Shown here: positions 38,401 through 46,018 of the stretch, one piece after another | Layout: the number at the start of each line of letters is the position of its first letter | Numbering within the stretch: the stretch's first letter is position 1 | Origin: Bacillota bacterium | Lineage (GTDB): Bacteria; Bacillota; Clostridia; Peptostreptococcales; Anaerovoracaceae | Assembly (NCBI GenBank): GCA_017459895.1 | Contig: JAFUCA010000036.1 | Span: forward strand, 38,357-102,356 | Reading direction: 5' to 3' | DNA: 64,000 nt | Translations under genes and position numbers: made by a program | The notes under the pieces: generated by a model | What the model saw: the letters and a program-made list of their open reading frames with translations, nothing else | Databases searched by the model: none | Told to the model about the DNA's origin: nothing

Positions 38401-38426
38401 GTTTTCGAATTCGTGTTGTCTGACAA
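35403..38426 (-). CDS. Class A penicillin-binding protein (PBP1a-type) with TEKP-repeat tail
   Basis: Bifunctional glycosyltransferase/transpeptidase that polymerises and cross-links peptidoglycan outside the membrane. A Lys-rich cytoplasmic N-terminus of about 90 residues precedes one membrane helix (ILSFALILCMMAVLGVGII). Glycosyltransferase motifs: EDNKFWTHHGFN and GTSTISQQLARN. Transpeptidase motifs: SSIK and KTGTTS. The last 80 residues are low complexity, Lys/Asp then Thr/Pro, ending in about six tandem TEKP units. An ATG at 38441 has no ribosome binding site; GGAGGG lies ideally before TTG 38426, which I prefer. A dispersed repeat lies at 38344. Confidence 0.93.
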   Translation of the reverse strand: MSDNTNSKTERTNADNNTEFYYGTAKAGRAAAGGPAKGTAHRSSGKGHARQNAAKVTHMAEQGLKNTARAAKSAGKAAVNKGKPKKPPRKLSPGKSILSFALILCMMAVLGVGIIVGVVFLKAPNIETDNIYSQIKQRSIVYDADGQEIDALYFDGGNRTIVEYKDIPEDMVNAIVSIEDNKFWTHHGFNFIRMVGAIKDSVFGGGSISGTSTISQQLARNFYLADIKSERSMSRKLTEMYITIVLEKNLSKEKIMEAYLNTIYLGFNSYGVEAAAQSYFDKPVGKLKLIECAALAAIPQSPDLNALVIADYYKTITDLPIIKKTSAINYLYNGEASEARRNLVLKNMYELGYIDADRYAKVQKKKLKKRINLGDAGSEKSSYFTDYAVQQLQQDIVEEYGITSTEAQNMIYSTGLKIYTTMDSRIQSILDEEFEDSDNFTSIAYISTNSEGDLISSDTGQVLLQSYDEYFDEKDRFILRDDEFTRNEDGGITIKAGKRLNLYPVESNGAQDVSIEFKSMYVNEDGVFYFIESGALSIPQFDSAGNPIKTLDDNGNCVISGTFFQEYPDYFKDKGDRLIVNDERYTLKQKIRQPQAAAVIMENKTGEIKGMIGGRGATGKQLYNRAVHPRQPGSSIKPIGVYGPALQLSFEREADNKTMKLSNKDGSSWGNYITAGSIINDKPMYVNGKQWPKNFGGGYSGKVTLRKGVQQSLNVVAVKVFQKIGADWSLKMLKKVGITTLDEEGAVSDMNPAALALGGLTNGITPLELTAAYATFPNGGSYKTPVFYTKVLNSRDETIMEKKTRAERVYDEGVAWIMTDILHSVVTQGIGASAAIPNQPVGGKTGTTSDQYDIWFAGFTPQYTMALWEGNDVNIQLYEMSGAAARFWSTIMSRVCEPLAYQDFREMPDNVEKINGEYYTDGTYSKLKKNKDKDNDKDDNDKTTEKKVTKSTTTKAPTTAKPTTQTPTEPTTAKPTEKPTEKPTEKPTEKPTEKPTEDTGGGDEGGE
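35440..35520 (-). repeat. Tandem 12-bp repeats in the PBP tail
   Basis: About six 12-bp units encoding TEKP, with TTC/TTT and CTC/TTC-type third-base differences on the + strand, so the units are not freshly duplicated. They encode the extracellular C-terminal tail. Confidence 0.8.
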
Positions 38427-38466
38427 AATGATTCCCTCCATTTTCGGATCATACTATACATCCGAT

Positions 38467-38513
38467 ATTATACCATAGGTTGGCTGGCATTTGTGAACTA
38501 ATTATGATACAAT
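38467..38513. promoter_or_regulatory. Divergent promoters of the PBP and MFS genes
   Basis: Minus strand: TGGTATAAT (TATAAT over 38467-38472), an extended -10 for the PBP gene. Plus strand: TGGCAT (38485-38490), 17-bp spacer and TGATACAAT (TACAAT 38508-38513) for the MFS gene. The two overlap within 50 bp. Confidence 0.6.
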
Positions 38514-38567
38514 ACGTCGGGCCGCTTCGGGGATGCAAAGGCTGGAGCGGCTTCGTGAGGTTTGCTG

Positions 38568-39788
38568 ATGAATGAAGATATGCGGGTAGCCCAGCCCCGG
38601 CTCGGAAGGGGCGGAATGATCGCTCTGATCACCATGTGCAATGCCATCGCTCCGCTGTCGACGGATATGTATATGCCGGCACTTCCGGACATGGCTTCCT
38701 ATTTTCACACCACCGATGCCGTCATGAACATGACGCTGGTCGTTTTCTTTTTGTTCTTTGCCATCGGGATGCTGGTGTTCGGGCCGGTGTCGGACCGGAT
38801 CGGCCGGCGGCCGTCGATGCTGGGTGGGATCGTACTCTACGTGCTGGCCAGCGTTGCCTGCGGACTGGCGATGAACGTATACTTTCTGATCGGTATGCGG
38901 GTGCTGCAGGCCATCGGCGCAGGATGCATGGTGGCGGTGAGCACGGCGATCGTCAAGGATCAGTTCACGGGGCAGACCCAGGGGACGGTGCTTGCCATCG
39001 CCCAGGCATTCAGCGTGCTGGGACCGGTCCTGGCTCCGCTGATCGGTGCGCAGATCTACCGGTTCTTCAGCTGGAGGGCGGACTTCTTCATGCAGGCCCT
39101 GATCACCCTGGCGGCTCTGACCCTGGCGCTGCTCATGCGGGAGCCGCTGCCCCGGGAGGAACGGCTGGAAGGTTCGATGCTGCAGACCTTCGGCCGGCTG
39201 GGCGCGGTGCTCCGCAATTCCACGTTCCGCCGGTTCCTGCTCTGCATGGTCATGATCCAGATTCCGATGATGGCCTATATCTCTTCCAGTTCCTACATTT
39301 ATGAAAACCAGTTCGGACTGTCCTCCACAGGTTACAGTCTGTACTTTGCAGCGACGGCGCTGGCTTCGGTGCTGGGCCCCGCGGTGTATGTTTACGTGCG
39401 CCGGCTGAACAGCTACACGGTCACGTTTCTGATCTATGGGTCCTGTCTTGTCTTCGGACTTCTGATCTTCCTGTTCGGCCACCGGGCCCCGGGGTTCTTC
39501 GCCCTGTGCTTCGCGCCGATCATGATCACCTCGGCGGTGTCCCGTCCCTTCGGCACATCGATCCTGCTGAACCTGCAGAGCGGGGACACCGGTTCCGCCT
39601 CCTCGCTGTCCAATTTCTCCTTTACGCTGTCCGGAACCGTCGGGATGCTTCTGATCACGTCTCTCTGGACGGACTACATTCTGGGCATCGCGGTCCTGGC
39701 TATGTCGGCGGCCCTCGCCGGCGGGCTTCTCGGCCTTCGTCTTCGCGCAAAGGCTGGGGCATCGGCTCTGTCGGTGTTCCGCAAGTAG
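38568..39788 (+). CDS. MFS multidrug exporter, Bcr/CflA type
   Basis: 406 residues with 12 predicted membrane helices. Family features: LSTDMYMPALPDM in helix 1, GPVSDRIGRRPSML (motif A) between helices 2 and 3, RVLQAIGAGCM in helix 4, and GPVLAPLIGAQIYRFFSWR near helix 5. Bcr/CflA proteins export antibiotics or amino acids; the substrate here is unknown. Start ATG 38568 rather than the in-frame TTG at 38562. One repeat copy lies just upstream (38535), another at the 3' end (39747). Confidence 0.88.
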   Translation: MNEDMRVAQPRLGRGGMIALITMCNAIAPLSTDMYMPALPDMASYFHTTDAVMNMTLVVFFLFFAIGMLVFGPVSDRIGRRPSMLGGIVLYVLASVACGLAMNVYFLIGMRVLQAIGAGCMVAVSTAIVKDQFTGQTQGTVLAIAQAFSVLGPVLAPLIGAQIYRFFSWRADFFMQALITLAALTLALLMREPLPREERLEGSMLQTFGRLGAVLRNSTFRRFLLCMVMIQIPMMAYISSSSYIYENQFGLSSTGYSLYFAATALASVLGPAVYVYVRRLNSYTVTFLIYGSCLVFGLLIFLFGHRAPGFFALCFAPIMITSAVSRPFGTSILLNLQSGDTGSASSLSNFSFTLSGTVGMLLITSLWTDYILGIAVLAMSAALAGGLLGLRLRAKAGASALSVFRK

Positions 39789-39843
39789 ATTTGCCGGGAG
39801 AGGGCAGCGGACTGTGATTTCTTAAAACTGGTATTGTCTCTGG

Positions 39844-40120
39844 CTGCAGTTTTGATTCGCGATTTGAAAAATCTGCAACAAGGGCCTGAGCATATGGTTG
39901 TTTTCCTGGATTTCCAGTGGGTTTTTCGAATTATCAGAGGTCCTTTTGCAGATTCATTTTAAGTGATAGTCATAACTGCAACAGATCCGCATTTTTGTTG
40001 CAGAAATGATCAGTTCGGCTGATGAAACTGCAAAGCTGAAGTGGTTAAGCTAATCTAAACGAGCAAACAATAAGGCCTTGTTGCAGATATTGGATATTGA
40101 ACAGAAAAACTGCAACACTC
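39844..40120. repeat. Alternating inverted-repeat cluster 2 (CTGCAAC motif, 8 copies)
   Basis: Eight copies of CTGCAAC-like sequence in strict alternation: reverse TGCAGTTTT (39845), forward ATCTGCAACAAGG (39871), reverse TTTTGCAGATTC (39944), forward AACTGCAACAGATCC (39974), reverse TTTTTGTTGCAG (39992), forward AAACTGCAAAGC (40025), reverse CCTTGTTGCAGAT (40076), forward AAAACTGCAACACTC (40106). Copies 2 and 7 are perfect inverted repeats over 13 bp, and the set nests 1-8, 2-7, 3-6, 4-5. It fills the gap between the MFS gene and the comEC promoter. I see no gene in 39789-40160. Confidence 0.8.
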
Positions 40121-40161
40121 GGAATCGAAAGTTCTTTTTTTCACATATCCCCTGTTTGTAA

Positions 40162-40189
40162 TTGACATATTCTGGAAATGGAATATAAT
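40162..40189 (+). promoter_or_regulatory. comEC promoter (leaderless transcript predicted)
   Basis: TTGACA (40162-40167), 16-bp spacer, TATAAT (40184-40189). ATG 40197 follows 7 nt after the -10 box, where transcription should begin, and there is no ribosome binding site. Confidence 0.75.
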
Positions 40190-40196
40190 GGTAAAC

Positions 40197-42737
40197 ATGA
40201 GAATCCGAAGACCATTGTATTTCATCGCGGCCGCGTTCACCGCGGCAATCCTGATACGGTTCTATTTCGGCCTGGCAGCAGCAGCCGGAGCCGGGATCGG
40301 TCTGGCAATGATCTGGCTTGTGCGCAGCGGGGCAGCAAGGCGGCCGGATCGGAATCCCCGGATTGTGATCACACTGATCCTGATCGCATATTCCGTGAGC
40401 CTGCTGAGCTGCTGGATCTGTGACCGGCGCCTTGCCGCCGATCCGCTTATCGGGATGGCCAATCAGAAGATCACGGCAGTCGGCGTTGTCCGGGAGCCGG
40501 AAATCTATACGGATTCCCGGGGGAATCTGATGCTGCGCATTGATACGCAGGTACGTGAAGTCGGCGGCTCCGAGATCCCTCCGAGCCGGCTGCTTCTCAC
40601 TGTCCCCGCGGAGGCCGCGGCCGGGCAGGGCATCAAGTCCGGCGACAGCAGGTCCGGCGATGTGGAATCCGAAGTTACGGAGGCCGCGGCCGGGGATCCG
40701 TCTGCGATCTGCCGCGCCATGTCCGCGGCGCCGCCGGGCTGCGTGATCCGCTTCACCGGAACCGTGCAGCAGCCGGACCCAAAGCGCAATCCCAACTGTT
40801 TTGACTACCGCCTGTATCTGAAAACAAAGGGCATACAGACGACGCTGCGGGGGGAAGGGATTCAGGTGCTGGGACTGTCCCTGCGCGCGGCAGGAAGACC
40901 GGGCCTTGGCGGGCGCCTGTTTCTGATGCGGGAGCATGCCCTGGAGCGGATCGGAGTCCGCGGGGGAGCGGAGACAGAATCCCTGCTTCGGGCGATCCTG
41001 TTCGGTGAAAAGGGAATGCTGGATGAGGAGATCCAGAATGTGTTTCAGCGGAACGGAACGGCCCACGTGCTTGCGGTCAGCGGCCTTCATGTGGGGATGA
41101 TCTACGGCGCGCTGACAGCGGTCTGGAACCTTCTTTCCGGGTGGTTCCCCTTCATTTTCGGCCTGCGAAAGGGGAAGCGGTTCTTCATTTGCACGGCGGT
41201 TTTCTTCATGGGGTATGCGTTTCTGGCCGGGTTTTCACCGTCGGTGGTGCGGGCTGTTTGCATGGTGCTCCTGCATGCCTTCGCGTCGATGACCGGCCGG
41301 CGCTACGATCTCAGCTGCGCCGCTTTTGCGGTGGGGATCGGAGCGCTTCTTCGCAATCCGTATCTTCTGTTTCAATCGGGATTTCAGATGAGCTTTCTGG
41401 CGATCCTGACCCTCGGCCTGATCGCGCCCTACATCCACCGGGTCTACAGCGGAGCACTGGCCGGGAGCATCGCCATCCAGATCGGTCTTGGACCGTACAT
41501 GGCGTGCCAGTTCAACGTGCTCCCGCTGCTGGCGGTGTTTATCAACATACCTGTGATTTTCCTGACCGGGATCCTCGTTCCCGCAGGCCTGGCCTCCATG
41601 ATGCTCCCAGATGCGCTGCCGATCCTTCCAGGACTCTTGAATAAGGCCCTGTCCAGCCTTTGCACAGGCCTGGTAAGAATGAATGAACTGTGCGGCGCCG
41701 GACGCTTCACTTCGGTAACCTGCGCCAGCCCCCCGAGAAGCCTTCTCGCCACATATTATCTGGGCCTGCTGGTTTTCGCTTCAGAGGAGGGGCGGCTGCT
41801 GTTTCTGCGCCGCAGGAAGAAGACGCTGCAAAGGCTGGTGATCGGGGTGGTGATCGCTTCCGCTGTCTTCGGTCAGGCGGCGGACGACGGATTCACCCGC
41901 GCGCAGATGGTGTTTGTGGATGTGGGGCAAGGCGACTGCATGCACCTGCGGTGCGGGGGGAGCAGTTTCCTGTTTGACGGCGGCGGAAGTCACGATTATG
42001 AGGTGGGCATGAAGACACTGCGGCCATACCTTCTGAAAAACGGGGTGCGCCGGATCGACGGGGCCTTCGTGACTCATCTGCACACCGACCATTATCAGGG
42101 GATCTGTGAGCTTGCAAAGGCAGGAATGGTCCGGCGGCTCTTCCTGTATGAAGGCAACCGGCTGAAGGAGGAGCAGGTCTGCCGGGAGACGGGACTGAAG
42201 CCGTCCCAGCTGACCTATTTGCGGCAGGGGCAGCGGGTGGAGCTTCCCGGAGGCAGCGCGGCGGTGCTGTGGCCCCGGGCGGAGTCCGAGGCGCGCTACC
42301 GCCAGATGATCGAAAACGAAGAGGATGAGAACGCGTCCAGTCTGATCCTGCGGGTGGAGGTGCGCGGGGTGAGCCTGCTGGTCACCGGCGATCTGGGGGA
42401 GGAAGGAGAGCGGGAGCTGCTCCGGAAGTACGCACCGGACGACGGGACGGCTTCTGGTGCAGGCCTGCTTCATGTGGATGTGCTGAAGGTCGGCCACCAC
42501 GGATCGAAAACCAGCTCTTCGGATGCCTTCCTGGATGCGGTGGATCCGCGCCTTGCGGTGATCCAGGTGGGAAAGAACAACCTGTACGGACATCCGACGC
42601 CGGAGGTGCTGGAAAAGCTGAGTACGCGGGGGATCCCGGTGTACCGCAACGACCGGCAGGGGGCGGTCGGTCTGAAACTAAAGGCCGGACGGATCCGGGA
42701 GGTGATGACGATGATCCGGCCGGAGGATGAAAGCTGA
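40197..42737 (+). CDS. comEC: DNA internalization channel ComEC/Rec2
   Basis: Membrane channel that carries single-stranded DNA into the cell during transformation. About 846 residues from ATG 40197. An N-terminal OB-like part (FTGTVQQPDPKRNPNCFDYR) is followed by the Competence domain with LLRAILFGEKGMLDEEI, AVSGLHVGMI and many membrane helices. The C-terminal metallo-beta-lactamase domain has FVDVGQGDCMHLR, FDGGG, THLHTDHYQGI and KVGHHGSKTSS. All three regions of the family are present, so the gene looks intact. It carries repeat copies at 41653 and 41828. An earlier in-frame ATG (40188) falls inside the -10 box. Confidence 0.95.
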   Translation: MRIRRPLYFIAAAFTAAILIRFYFGLAAAAGAGIGLAMIWLVRSGAARRPDRNPRIVITLILIAYSVSLLSCWICDRRLAADPLIGMANQKITAVGVVREPEIYTDSRGNLMLRIDTQVREVGGSEIPPSRLLLTVPAEAAAGQGIKSGDSRSGDVESEVTEAAAGDPSAICRAMSAAPPGCVIRFTGTVQQPDPKRNPNCFDYRLYLKTKGIQTTLRGEGIQVLGLSLRAAGRPGLGGRLFLMREHALERIGVRGGAETESLLRAILFGEKGMLDEEIQNVFQRNGTAHVLAVSGLHVGMIYGALTAVWNLLSGWFPFIFGLRKGKRFFICTAVFFMGYAFLAGFSPSVVRAVCMVLLHAFASMTGRRYDLSCAAFAVGIGALLRNPYLLFQSGFQMSFLAILTLGLIAPYIHRVYSGALAGSIAIQIGLGPYMACQFNVLPLLAVFINIPVIFLTGILVPAGLASMMLPDALPILPGLLNKALSSLCTGLVRMNELCGAGRFTSVTCASPPRSLLATYYLGLLVFASEEGRLLFLRRRKKTLQRLVIGVVIASAVFGQAADDGFTRAQMVFVDVGQGDCMHLRCGGSSFLFDGGGSHDYEVGMKTLRPYLLKNGVRRIDGAFVTHLHTDHYQGICELAKAGMVRRLFLYEGNRLKEEQVCRETGLKPSQLTYLRQGQRVELPGGSAAVLWPRAESEARYRQMIENEEDENASSLILRVEVRGVSLLVTGDLGEEGERELLRKYAPDDGTASGAGLLHVDVLKVGHHGSKTSSSDAFLDAVDPRLAVIQVGKNNLYGHPTPEVLEKLSTRGIPVYRNDRQGAVGLKLKAGRIREVMTMIRPEDES

Positions 42738-42757
42738 ATCAGAGGAAGGGGGATCTA

Positions 42758-43600
42758 ATGACATTGTTCAAAGAATCATTAGAAGAAATACTGAACTATT
42801 ACGAGGGGATTACAGACAGTTACCGCCAGGTTTTACAGCGAAGCCCGCAGGGGAGTCTGCTCTGGCAGGAAAACCACGGCAAGGACCAGCTTTTGCATTA
42901 CTGCCCAAACCAATCGAAGAAGCGGCAGGTCATTACGAAGGACGAACCGATGCAGCGGCTGCTGGCGAGAAAAGAATTCGCACGCCGTTCGCTCCAGGTG
43001 CTGGAGCCGAATGTGGAAACGCTTCGCCGGGCAATGGCAGAGCTGAAACCCTTCGATCCGCAGGAAATTCTCGGATCGATGCGCCATGCATATTCAAAGC
43101 TTCCGGAGGATTACTTTTTTGACTGGACCGATCTGGCGGCGGAGCTGCACCTGGACCGGGAAACGGAAGCCAGGATCGAGCGGCATCGCGACTGGGGAAA
43201 CGCGCCGTATGAGCAGAGTGATTACAAGCCCTGGCAGAAGAGGCATTCTACGTCGCGGGGGCTGAAGGTCCGCTCCAAGTCGGAGGCGCTGATCATTGAG
43301 TCACTGTATCATTACCATGACATTCCGCACCGGTATGAACAGGTGCAGCAGATTGGGAATCTGATCATTGCACCGGATCTTACATTCGAAGGATACGACC
43401 ACAGGGAGTTTTATCTGGAGCACCTGGGGATGATGGATGATCCGGAATACGCGCAGCGGAACTTTCGTAAGCTGGCCAGCTATTACAGCATCGGATTGAT
43501 TCCGGGGGACAATCTGCTATTGACTTTTGACCGGAACGGGACATTGGATCTGCAGGTGATTCAGGCGATGATTCAGTATCAGATCATTCCGAGGCTGTGA
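42758..43600 (+). CDS. PD-(D/E)XK nuclease-like protein, paralogue 2
   Basis: 280 residues. Nuclease-like core: GLKVRSKSE (Glu176), IPHRYEQ, IIAPDLTF (Asp207) and YLEHLGMMDDPEYAQRNFRKL (Glu221). The N-terminal half is helical, with ITKDEPMQRLLARKEF. Same layout as the protein at 20725-21564, so the two are paralogues, though diverged. It begins 20 bp after comEC with GGGGG upstream, so may share that transcript. Cluster 3 begins 93 bp after its stop, the same gene-then-cluster order as paralogue 1. Function unknown; nuclease activity is inferred from residue pattern only. Confidence 0.7.
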   Translation: MTLFKESLEEILNYYEGITDSYRQVLQRSPQGSLLWQENHGKDQLLHYCPNQSKKRQVITKDEPMQRLLARKEFARRSLQVLEPNVETLRRAMAELKPFDPQEILGSMRHAYSKLPEDYFFDWTDLAAELHLDRETEARIERHRDWGNAPYEQSDYKPWQKRHSTSRGLKVRSKSEALIIESLYHYHDIPHRYEQVQQIGNLIIAPDLTFEGYDHREFYLEHLGMMDDPEYAQRNFRKLASYYSIGLIPGDNLLLTFDRNGTLDLQVIQAMIQYQIIPRL

Positions 43601-43693
43601 GTTATGATGAAAAACGATTGTGTACATGGAATTTATCCCGTGTTTCATAAAACGGAGCACGGGTTCTGGAGGATCCGGCCCAGCATTGACGGA

Positions 43694-43934
43694 GTTACTG
43701 TAGTTTCCGAGTTGTCGGAGAAGTCTGATCAGTAGAATCACCAACTCGGACGATGAAAGCAGGTGGCTACTGTAATATGGTGCCAACTGCAGGTTTCTGA
43801 TCAGTGGATTATGTTGATTCCACTGATCAGAGAGGCTTGGGACGAGGAATATTACAGTAGGCAGAAGAAATCGAAGGATCGGGAGACCGTAATACTGAAC
43901 CAAGCCCACTCAATGGGCCAAAGTTACAGTAAAA
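43694..43934. repeat. Alternating inverted-repeat cluster 3 (TACTGTA motif, 8 copies)
   Basis: Eight copies alternating in orientation: GTTACTGTAG (43694), TGATCAGTAG (43726, reverse), CTACTGTAATAT (43767), CTGATCAGTGGA (43797, reverse), TCCACTGATCAG (43819), ATATTACAGTAG (43849, reverse), GTAATACTGAAC (43889), GTTACAGTAAAA (43923, reverse). Copies 3/6 and 4/5 are perfect 12-bp inverted repeats; 1/8 and 2/7 are partial. CCGAGTTG (43706) and CAACTCGG (43742) add another pair. The stretch 43601-43693 holds only a weak hairpin (CCCGTG/CACGGG). The subtilase gene starts just after. Confidence 0.82.
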
Positions 43935-43966
43935 ATGTGTTTCTTATCCGCGGCGCGGAGGATATA

Positions 43967-45985
43967 ATGAAAGAAAAGGAGAACGGGAAGTTGAATTCAA
44001 ATCGACGGATGACAATTTCATGCAAAGGCTGGTTGATCCCGGTGCTGGTTTTCGCGTTTGCCCTTGCCCTGGCGGTGGCGCTGGGGATGGGAACATCCGA
44101 TGTCGCAGCGAGTACGGCAGATCCGGCAGGGGAGGCGGCGGATCCCGGCGCAGAAGTCCAGCAGGCGCAGAGCCTGGATGAGTTCATCGACCGGACTGCG
44201 CCGGATCTGGCGGAAGGCATGGATGATCCGGATGCCTACGCACTGAAACGGGTTCTGGTCGATGTGCCGCTTGACGACCTGTGCGGTGCGGAAAGCGCTG
44301 TAGAATACAACGGGCAGACCGTGCTTACGTTTGCCAGTGAGGAAGATACAAAAGCTGGCTTTGCAAAACTGCGAGAAGACCTTGGGGAGGAGCATGTTCT
44401 GCTGGACGAGGTGATGCTCCTGGACGATGATTCGCAGTCCCAGCCGGAAGATGATCCGGCAATCACTGCGCCAGAGGGACTGGCAGAGGATCCGGCGGAG
44501 GAATCTCCGCCTCGCTTTCACGGATGGGGAACAGAATATATGGGGCTTTCCTATCAGCTGGCCCGGTATGAGGCCGGAGCGGCCGATGAGCCGGAACCAG
44601 ATGGTGAGTCGGGACTGACCGATGAGCCGGAAGTGGATCCTTCGGCGGGGGACGATCCGGTTACCGTCGCGGTACTCGATTCGGGAATCTGCCGGGAGCA
44701 CGAGATCTTTGACGGTGTAACGATCTCGGACAGCAGCCGCAATTTCGTGGCGGGGGAGGATCAGAAGGTCGATCCCGCCGACATCAGCGATGATTTCAAA
44801 ACCGACGGGCACGGCACCGGGGTGTGCGGGATCATCGCGGAGTCCCTGCCGCCGAACCGGACGGAGCTGATGGTTCTGAAAATCGCAGACAGCGCCGGCC
44901 GCACAACGGCCATTCAGCTGCAGCAGGCATTGTCCTACGCCCTGGAGCATGGCGCTGAGGTCATCAACCTGTCAATGAGCGGCGGATACAGCAACCCTGC
45001 CCGGACGGCGATGGCTGAGGAAGTTCTGAAGGAAGCTGCCGCCCGGGGTGTCATCGTCTGCGGCAGCAGCGGAAACAACAGGGAGAATATGGACCGGGCA
45101 GGGCTGTACCAGTTCCCGGCCGAAAGTCCTTATGTTGTCTGCGTCGGCGCAATCGACAATACAGGCCGTATGTACAGAGACGAGAACTACGGAAGCCGGA
45201 TGGATTTCACCGCGCCGGGGGCGAAAGTTCGAGTGGCCTCCGCTGCGGGACAATCGGAATATCATGACGGTAATGGGACCTCCTTCGCCTGTCCCTACAT
45301 TGCCGCCTGTGCTGCCTACCTGAAGCTGGACCGCAGGGATCACAGCCTTTGCTCCGCGCGCATCCTCATGCAAAATCTGGCCGCCGCCTTTCAGGGGAAG
45401 GAAAGACCTGTCCACAGCATTACCCTCGGATACGGAACACCAGCCTTTGCAGAAGATACAGCGCTGGGACCGGTAAAGACCGGCGAAGCTCCGCGCCTGC
45501 AGCTGCCGCAGCAGACCTATACCTATAACGGCAGAGTGAGACGGCCGGTGCCCGCCGTCACCTTCGGAGGTCTTGCCCTCAGCGCCTTTGACATCCGCTA
45601 TCTGACGGACGGGAAGAACATCGGAACGCACCGGGTGCGCGTCACTGTGCGGGGCTGCTTCGTGGATCCGCCGCAGGCCGAAGCTTCCTACAAGATCGTC
45701 CCCGGGAAGGTCCGCATCAAAAAAGTAAAGACCAGGCGCACCGGACGAAAATCCGGAAGGGCACGGATCACCTGGACCAAGGGCCAGACGTATTATCAGA
45801 TTCAGCTCTCCCGCAAGGCCAGCTTTTCCGCGAAAAAAACCTGGACCACCAAGAAACGCTCCAAGCTCGTCAAAGGACTGAAACGGGGCAAGACCTACTA
45901 TGTACGGGTGCGCACCATGAAAAAAGCCGGCGGAGGCAAATACTGGTCCGCCTGGAGCAAGACCCGAAAGATCAAAATAAAATAA
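43967..45985 (+). CDS. Secreted subtilisin-family (S8) serine protease
   Basis: 672 residues from ATG 43967, chosen for GGAGG 4-5 bp upstream; the frame is open further 5' but into cluster 3. A signal peptide or anchor spans about residues 20-45 (LIPVLVFAFALALAVALG). A propeptide-like acidic region follows, then the catalytic domain with Asp238 (VAVLDSGI), His282 (GHGTGVCG) and Ser439 (GTSFACPYIAA). The last 100 residues are very basic and resemble a fibronectin III-type module (GRARITWTKGQTYYQIQLSR; SWSKTRKIKIK-like end), shared with the C1 protease at 56557. Extracellular or surface protease; substrate unknown. Three repeat copies inside (44022, 45343, 45440). Confidence 0.9.
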   Translation: MKEKENGKLNSNRRMTISCKGWLIPVLVFAFALALAVALGMGTSDVAASTADPAGEAADPGAEVQQAQSLDEFIDRTAPDLAEGMDDPDAYALKRVLVDVPLDDLCGAESAVEYNGQTVLTFASEEDTKAGFAKLREDLGEEHVLLDEVMLLDDDSQSQPEDDPAITAPEGLAEDPAEESPPRFHGWGTEYMGLSYQLARYEAGAADEPEPDGESGLTDEPEVDPSAGDDPVTVAVLDSGICREHEIFDGVTISDSSRNFVAGEDQKVDPADISDDFKTDGHGTGVCGIIAESLPPNRTELMVLKIADSAGRTTAIQLQQALSYALEHGAEVINLSMSGGYSNPARTAMAEEVLKEAAARGVIVCGSSGNNRENMDRAGLYQFPAESPYVVCVGAIDNTGRMYRDENYGSRMDFTAPGAKVRVASAAGQSEYHDGNGTSFACPYIAACAAYLKLDRRDHSLCSARILMQNLAAAFQGKERPVHSITLGYGTPAFAEDTALGPVKTGEAPRLQLPQQTYTYNGRVRRPVPAVTFGGLALSAFDIRYLTDGKNIGTHRVRVTVRGCFVDPPQAEASYKIVPGKVRIKKVKTRRTGRKSGRARITWTKGQTYYQIQLSRKASFSAKKTWTTKKRSKLVKGLKRGKTYYVRVRTMKKAGGGKYWSAWSKTRKIKIK

Positions 45986-46003
45986 GACCCCGCGCAGAAG
46001 ATG

Positions 46004-46012
46004 TGATATCAT
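46004..46012 (+). promoter_or_regulatory. holA promoter (leaderless transcript predicted)
   Basis: Extended -10 TGATATCAT ending 6 nt before ATG 46019; no ribosome binding site between them. No good -35 box. Confidence 0.5.
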
Positions 46013-46018
46013 AGACCC

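Noticed and set aside
43694-43934. Simple intrinsic terminator between the nuclease-like gene and the subtilase
   Set aside because: Eight interleaved copies and no T tract; far more complex than a terminator hairpin.
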